Positions 59,702 to 64,000 of a DNA stretch of 64,000 bases are shown piece after piece. Position 1 is the stretch's first letter. Every line of letters begins with the position of its first letter. The position numbers and the translations under genes were made by a program. This stretch comes from Actinocrispum wychmicini (GTDB lineage: Bacteria > Actinomycetota > Actinomycetes > Mycobacteriales > Pseudonocardiaceae), in NCBI RefSeq assembly GCF_004345645.1, contig NZ_SLWS01000001.1, positions 646,714-710,713 on the forward strand, read 5' to 3'. The notes below the pieces were generated by a model. It was not told where the DNA came from and made no database searches. It saw only the letters and a program-made list of their open reading frames with translations.

Positions 59702-59941
59702 GTGGACCGGTTGCCTTCGGCAGGCCAGCGCGCCCAACGGTTGGCGTTGGCGTGTGCGCGGCCGGCCGGGCTGCTGCTGCGCGCGGCCCCGGCGCTGATC
59801 GGGCTGCTGCTGGTGTCCTACGGCGCCGGCCTGGTCTACGTCCCGGCCGGGTTCATCACCGCCGGCACCCTGGTGCTGGTGGACGTGATCGCCGGTCGGG
59901 TGGCCGACGAGCGGCGGACACGGGCAGGTGATCGCGAGTGA
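59702..59941 (+). CDS. small phage membrane protein between terminase and portal genes
   Basis: 79 residues: basic start (DRLPSAGQRAQRLALACARP), then two membrane helices (GLLLRAAPALIGLLLVSYGA and FITAGTLVLVDVIAGRVAD). GTG 59702 has a strong AAAGGGGG site. GTGA overlap with the portal gene. Role unknown; similar hydrophobic ORFs sit at this position in several actinobacterial prophages. Confidence 0.7.
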   Translation: MDRLPSAGQRAQRLALACARPAGLLLRAAPALIGLLLVSYGAGLVYVPAGFITAGTLVLVDVIAGRVADERRTRAGDRE

Positions 59942-61128
59942 GCTACGTACTCGGCCGACGCGAACAGCGCCAGTTTCAGTTCATCAACCCGCCGATCCCG
60001 CCCAACTCACAGGCCGGCGGCACTTACGGCGGGTCGCTGGATTTGTCGCGTACCGAGGCGAGCCTGCAGAAGATCGCCGTGTGGTCGTGCGTGAACCTGG
60101 TCGCGACGATCGCGGAGATCCTGCCGGTCGACGTCTACACCGGACAGGACGCCGACCGCAAACCGGTCCCGATGCCCGCGTGGATGGCCGATCTGGACGG
60201 CACAGGGCACGGCCTGGGCGACTGGCTCTACCAGTACGTGTTCTCGGCCATGCTGCGCGGCAACGACTTCGGCACCGTGCTGGACCGCGACCCGATCCGG
60301 GGCACACCGACACAGATCGTGCTGCAGCACCCGGACGAGGTCCGGCTGCGACGTGACCCGGTGGACGGCACGCTCACCTGGTACGTCAACAACCAGGAAG
60401 TCAAGGCCGACCGGATGTGGCATCGGCGAGTACACCCGATGCCCGGCCGGACGCTCGGGCTCTCCCCGATCGAGCTGCACGCGCTGACCATCGGGTTGGG
60501 CATCAGCAGCCTGCAGTTCGGATCGCAGTGGTTCCGCGACGGCGCGCACCCATCCGGCATCCTGTCCAACGACGAACTGGACCTGAAGAACAAGGCCCAG
60601 GCCGACACCGCGAAAGCCCGGTTCCTCGCGGCCGTGCGCGGCACCCGCGAACCGGTGGTGTTGGGCAAGGGCTGGAAGTTCGACGCTATCCAGGTCGCGC
60701 CGAACGAGTCACAGTTCCTGGAGACCAACAACTACACCTCGGCCGAGTGCTGCAACATCTTCGGACCCGGCTTCGCCCAGGTGTTCGGCTACAGCACCGG
60801 GAACAACTCGCTGACCTACCAGAACATTGAGCAGCGCAGCCTGGACCTGCTCACCTACGCGGCCGACCCGTGGCTGGTGCGGGTCGAACGCGTGCTGTCC
60901 GCGCTGCTGCCCAAGCCGCGCGAGGTGAAGTTCAACCGCGGCGCGCTGCTGAAGACCGACCTGCTCACCCGCTTCCGGGCGCACGAGATCGCGCTGCGCA
61001 ACCGGTTCGAGACCGTCAACGAAGTCCGCGCGCTGGAGGAACTCGGCCCGGTGCCCTGGGGCGAGGAACCCAACCCGCCGAGCGCCGCCCCGGCCCCGGA
61101 CATGAGTGAGGGAGGGCACCAGTCGTGA
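59938..61128 (+). CDS. HK97-family portal protein
   Basis: 396 residues. The N-terminal part (RTEASLQKIAVWSCVNLVATIAEILPV) is the common HK97 portal start. RMWHRRVHPMPGRTLGLSPIE, WFRDGAHPSGILSNDEL and the C-terminal EIALRNRFETVNEVRALEEL match the family core. Dodecameric portals form the DNA entry channel of the head. GTG start; GTGA coupling to the protease. Confidence 0.93.
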   Translation: MSYVLGRREQRQFQFINPPIPPNSQAGGTYGGSLDLSRTEASLQKIAVWSCVNLVATIAEILPVDVYTGQDADRKPVPMPAWMADLDGTGHGLGDWLYQYVFSAMLRGNDFGTVLDRDPIRGTPTQIVLQHPDEVRLRRDPVDGTLTWYVNNQEVKADRMWHRRVHPMPGRTLGLSPIELHALTIGLGISSLQFGSQWFRDGAHPSGILSNDELDLKNKAQADTAKARFLAAVRGTREPVVLGKGWKFDAIQVAPNESQFLETNNYTSAECCNIFGPGFAQVFGYSTGNNSLTYQNIEQRSLDLLTYAADPWLVRVERVLSALLPKPREVKFNRGALLKTDLLTRFRAHEIALRNRFETVNEVRALEELGPVPWGEEPNPPSAAPAPDMSEGGHQS

Positions 61129-61988
61129 AGACGAAACAGGACCGCGCCGCGCTCACGGGTGGCACGGAGCGGCGCGCCTACCCGGTCCAGCTCGAAGTTC
61201 GCCAGCAGGCCGGCGGAACGGTCAAGCTGGACGGCTATGCCTCGGTCACCGAGCAGGTCTACGAGATGTGGGACTGGCTCGGCCCGTACGGCGAGATTGT
61301 CCGCCTGGGCGCGTTCACCAAGACCCTGTCGGAAAACCCGGCCACTCAGCTGCTGCTCAACCACGGCGGCCTGTCCATGGCCTACACCCGGGCCGGCACG
61401 CTGCGCCTGGCCGAGGACTCTACCGGGCTGCACATGACCGCCGAGGTGAACACCGCCCGCACCGACGTGCGCGACATGGTCACCGCGATCGAGGACGGCA
61501 ACGTCGACGAGATGTCCTTCGCGTTCCGGGTGCTGCGTCAGCAGTGGTCGCCGGACTACGACCAGCGCGACATCCTCGAAGTCGACATCCACCGCGGCGA
61601 CGTGTCCGTGGTGAACTTCGGCGCCAACCCGGCCACCTCGGTGCAGGCCATGCGCGCCCTGCAGGTGCCGGCGCTGTCGCGGTCCAGCCGGTTCGCCGAG
61701 GTCGCCCGCTCGGTGCTGCTGCAGCGCGCCGGCACCACCCTCACGGCCGCGACGATCGGGCAGCTGTACCGGGTGCTCGGCCTGGTCGCCACCGCCGACG
61801 ACGCGGACACCGAGGCCAAGGCCGCGCTCGCCGAGCTGCTCGGCCTCGCCCAGCCTGACGACACCGCCCCCGAGCCGGCCGAGTCGTCGGTGTACTCGCT
61901 GCTCGCGCAGCCGCAACGTCCCGCCCAGCAGCGGGAAACGGCGCCGCTGGCGCTGTACCTGGCCCAGGCGCAAGCCCTGGACCGGTAA
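61125..61988 (+). CDS. HK97-family prohead protease
   Basis: 287 residues. The catalytic His80 in LLLNHGG and Ser131 in DEMSFAFRV follow the S78/U35 Ser-His order; WDWLGPYGEIVRLGAFTKTL is also typical. It cleaves scaffold and capsid N-termini during maturation. The C-terminal about 100 residues are Ala/Thr/Asp-rich and probably a scaffold-like tail. GTG 61125 is preceded by GGAGGG. Confidence 0.9.
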   Translation: MKTKQDRAALTGGTERRAYPVQLEVRQQAGGTVKLDGYASVTEQVYEMWDWLGPYGEIVRLGAFTKTLSENPATQLLLNHGGLSMAYTRAGTLRLAEDSTGLHMTAEVNTARTDVRDMVTAIEDGNVDEMSFAFRVLRQQWSPDYDQRDILEVDIHRGDVSVVNFGANPATSVQAMRALQVPALSRSSRFAEVARSVLLQRAGTTLTAATIGQLYRVLGLVATADDADTEAKAALAELLGLAQPDDTAPEPAESSVYSLLAQPQRPAQQRETAPLALYLAQAQALDR

Positions 61989-62120
61989 CCACCCTGCAGC
62001 ACCGCACGCGCCGGAGCCCCGCGCCGGAGCGCACCCCCGTTGTGCGCCGCCACCCGGGAGCCGCCACCCGACGGCACGCAGGCGTGACCCCACCCGTCAC
62101 TCATCAGGAGGGAGAACTCC

Positions 62121-63629
62121 GTGTTGGAGTTCCTTCGCCAGCAGCTGCAGCAGCTGCTGGAGGCACGGGCCACGCTGAAGTCCGACCTGGACCAGATCCT
62201 CGTGGCCCCCACCACCGACAAGCGCAACCTGACCGCCGAGGAAGACACGGCGTTCAGCGAGAAGCGCGACGCGATCAAAGCCAAGGACACCGAGATCCAG
62301 GCCCTGGATGCCCGCATCGCCGAGGTGACCGAGATCGAGGAACGCAGCCAGCGCGTCGACCAGCTGCGCGCCGAGCTTGGCCAGACCGGCGAGCAGCGCA
62401 ACCCGGCCGTGTCAGCCCGGGTTACCTCCGAGCCGACCACCTACCACCGCGGCAGCAAGCACTCCTATTTCCTGGATCTGGCTCGCGTCGACCTGCGCCG
62501 CGGCGACGCCGACGGCGGTGTCACGGCCGCCCAGGAACGGCTGCAGCGGCACGGCAAGGAGATGGACGTCGAGCTGCCGGCCAGGGAGAAGCGGCGGGCA
62601 GACCGCGCCCGCAAGCAGCTGGAGAACCTGGACAGTGAGGAGAAGAACCTCCGCGCGGAGTCCGGGTTCGAAAAGCGCGTCAACCCCAACCGGGTCGACG
62701 GCCAGGGCGGCTACTTCGTTCCGCCCCTGTGGCTGGTGGATGAGTATGTCGACCTGCCCCGCTTCGGCCGCGCGTTCATGAACACGGTCCGCAACATGGA
62801 CCTGCCGTCCGGCACGGACTCGGTGAACGTGCCGAAGATCGCGACCGGCACGGCCACCGGGATGCAGACCGCCGACGCCGCGGCCGTGACCTCCCAGGAC
62901 GCCACCGACACGTTCATCACCGCACCGGTCCGCACCATCGCCGGCCAACAGGACGTCGCCCTGCAGCTGCTGGACCAGTCGCCGGTCGGGTTCGACGAGA
63001 TCCTGTTCACCGACCTGATCTCGGACCTGAACATGCGCCTGGACATCCAGGGCATCAACGGCAGCGGCGCCGCCGGACAGCTCAAGGGCCTGTTCCAGGT
63101 CGCCGGGGTCAACACGGTGACTTACACCGACGCGACGCCGACACTGGCCGAGCTATGGCCCTTCCTCATGCAAGGACTGTCGCTCTCGGCGAAGAACCGC
63201 AAGATGATGCCCTCGGCGATGTTCCTCACCCCGTCGCGGTGGTTCTGGATGGCGTCCTACCTGGACTCGCAGAACCGGCCGCTGATCACCCCGGAGACCA
63301 ACGCCCCGTTCAACCCGATGGCGCTGCAGACCGGCGGCGACGTGGAAGGCCCGGTCGGCCGAATCCTGCAGTTCCCGCTGATCGCCGACGGCAACATCCC
63401 GAACAACCTCGGCGCCGGCACCAACGAGGAATGGATGTTCAACGCTCGCACCTCGGACATGTACCTGTGGGAAGGCGCCAAGCGGACCCGCGTGCTGCAG
63501 GAAGTCCTGTCCGGCACGCTGCAGGTCCGGTTCCAGGTCTACGAGTACGTCGCGTTCATGGCGGACCGGCGACCGGAGCAGATCTCCATCCTCAAGGGCA
63601 CCGGCCTGCTCGCCCCGGCCGGCTATTGA
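62121..63629 (+). CDS. HK97-fold major capsid protein
   Basis: 502 residues. Residues 1-about 190 are a long coiled-coil delta/scaffold region (EFLRQQLQQLLEARATLKSD, KAKDTEIQALDARIAEVTEI) removed or rearranged on maturation. The shell domain follows: GYFVPPLWLVDEYVDLPRFG, VPKIATGTATGMQTADAAAV, and MNVR-like strands to the C-terminus AFMADRRPEQISILKGTGLL. The total length is above average because of the long delta region. GTG 62121 behind GGAGGGAG. Confidence 0.93.
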   Translation: MLEFLRQQLQQLLEARATLKSDLDQILVAPTTDKRNLTAEEDTAFSEKRDAIKAKDTEIQALDARIAEVTEIEERSQRVDQLRAELGQTGEQRNPAVSARVTSEPTTYHRGSKHSYFLDLARVDLRRGDADGGVTAAQERLQRHGKEMDVELPAREKRRADRARKQLENLDSEEKNLRAESGFEKRVNPNRVDGQGGYFVPPLWLVDEYVDLPRFGRAFMNTVRNMDLPSGTDSVNVPKIATGTATGMQTADAAAVTSQDATDTFITAPVRTIAGQQDVALQLLDQSPVGFDEILFTDLISDLNMRLDIQGINGSGAAGQLKGLFQVAGVNTVTYTDATPTLAELWPFLMQGLSLSAKNRKMMPSAMFLTPSRWFWMASYLDSQNRPLITPETNAPFNPMALQTGGDVEGPVGRILQFPLIADGNIPNNLGAGTNEEWMFNARTSDMYLWEGAKRTRVLQEVLSGTLQVRFQVYEYVAFMADRRPEQISILKGTGLLAPAGY

Positions 63630-63647
63630 TCTACCCCAGTTGATACC

Positions 63648-63677
63648 GGGCCGGCGATCCACCAGGGTCGCCGGCCC
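63648..63677 (+). terminator. hairpin after the major capsid gene
   Basis: GGGCCGGCGA (63648-63657) / TCGCCGGCCC (63668-63677) around a 10-nt loop, 18 nt after the capsid stop. It may reduce expression of downstream genes relative to capsid. Confidence 0.65.
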
Positions 63678-63710
63678 ACCAACCCCTGTCTGTCCCTATT
63701 GGAGGTCAAC

Positions 63711-64000
63711 GTGGTGTACCCACCCACACAGCTCGTCGATGAACTGCGCGCACTGCACACCGAGCTGCACAACTACGAAACTCGCGGCCGCTCCGACCGC
63801 GCCGATCAAGTCCGGCACGAGATCGCTGGCCGGGTCGCCGTCGCTCGCGACACCATCGCCCGCCTGGACCAGGCGGCAGCCCAACACGACCAGACCGGAG
63901 CGCACACCGAAGCGGCCGCCACGCGCGTCCGCGCGAACGAGCTGCGCGCCGGCCTGGCGGACCTCGACATCCCGGAGAGCGGCGAGGCCGACCAGACCAC
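63711..64000 (+). CDS. phage protein, N-terminal part (continues beyond window)
   Basis: At least 96 residues, open at the right edge. Strongly helical and charged: QLVDELRALHTELHNYETRG, QVRHEIAGRVAVARDTIARL, RVRANELRAGLADLDIPESG. GGAGG at 63701 precedes two tandem GTG codons (63711, 63714). The position after the capsid gene suggests a head or head-tail connector accessory; no domain can be named from this part. Confidence 0.6.
   Translation, partial: MVYPPTQLVDELRALHTELHNYETRGRSDRADQVRHEIAGRVAVARDTIARLDQAAAQHDQTGAHTEAAATRVRANELRAGLADLDIPESGEADQT

Larger units (their letters stand above)
43674..64000. mobile_element. prophage or phage-derived element, left part (right end outside window)
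   Basis: From the XRE repressor-like gene onward gene style changes to many small coupled plus-strand genes, phage-type HNH and zinc-binding proteins, and a complete HK97-type packaging and head module at 57.1-63.6 kb. There are no host housekeeping genes after 43.7 kb. I see no integrase, attachment repeat or tRNA, so the exact left end (between about 43.67 and 44.1 kb) is inferred. Confidence 0.88.

Overview
The window is 64 kb of high-GC actinobacterial chromosome with many GTG starts. It carries ESX/type VII substrates with an EspG chaperone, SigE-family sigma factors paired with membrane anti-sigma-like proteins, and F420/LLM oxidoreductases. The order fba - DUF3151 - purA matches the mycobacterial arrangement. 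With purD, purB and purC interspersed by ESX and sigma-factor genes, this suggests a filamentous member of the Pseudonocardiaceae or a close relative. The genus is inferred, not proven. I see no rRNA, tRNA or CRISPR array.

Layout of the chromosomal part (1-43.7 kb). The left edge holds the end of an LLM oxidoreductase and an unusual nitric-oxide-synthase-like haem protein. Then come DUF427, fba, a decayed IS30 transposase, small housekeeping genes, a secreted HNH nuclease and purA. Next are an alkanesulfonate uptake and desulfonation operon (7.6-11.2 kb), an ArsR-type regulator, a Na+/H+ antiporter, a secreted glycerophosphodiester phosphodiesterase and purD. The 16.8-21.3 kb block is an orphan type VII substrate cassette: PE-like, lipoprotein, PPE-like, EspG, WXG-like, and a WXG100-lytic transglycosylase fusion. 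After it come an aminotransferase, a threonine aldolase with a HAD phosphatase, and two SigE-family sigma/anti-sigma pairs flanking a TetR gene. These are followed by purB, an ATPase-less amino-acid ABC transporter, a MOSC protein, a zinc carboxypeptidase, a small ABC exporter, a SAM hydrolase, a heterodimeric ABC exporter with one degenerate ATP site, purC, and a regulator/MFS/MBL group.

From about 43.7 kb to the right edge lies a prophage or phage-derived element that runs off the window. It opens with an XRE repressor-like gene and a divergent HTH gene around a repeat-rich control region. About 20 small, tightly coupled early genes follow (ATGA, GTGA and TGATG overlaps), then HNH, zinc-binding and HTH proteins. 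An AT-richer minus-strand pentapeptide-repeat membrane gene sits among them, followed by two genes behind a shared start-associated element, a minus-strand group with an RHH protein, and a PadR/membrane-protein pair under a palindromic operator. The packaging and head module is canonical: HNH nuclease, small and large terminase, HK97-type portal, prohead protease, major capsid protein. Integrase, tail and lysis genes must lie beyond 64 kb if present.

How the genes work together. Three of the four purine genes (purD, purB, purC), and several other genes, have a TANNNT -10 box only 6-9 nt before the start codon, which points to leaderless transcripts. The ssu genes form one coupled operon. The ESX cassette would deliver a muralytic enzyme through a type VII apparatus encoded elsewhere. 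In the prophage, the gene order separates early control and replication-type genes from a late head block that has its own promoter and terminator.
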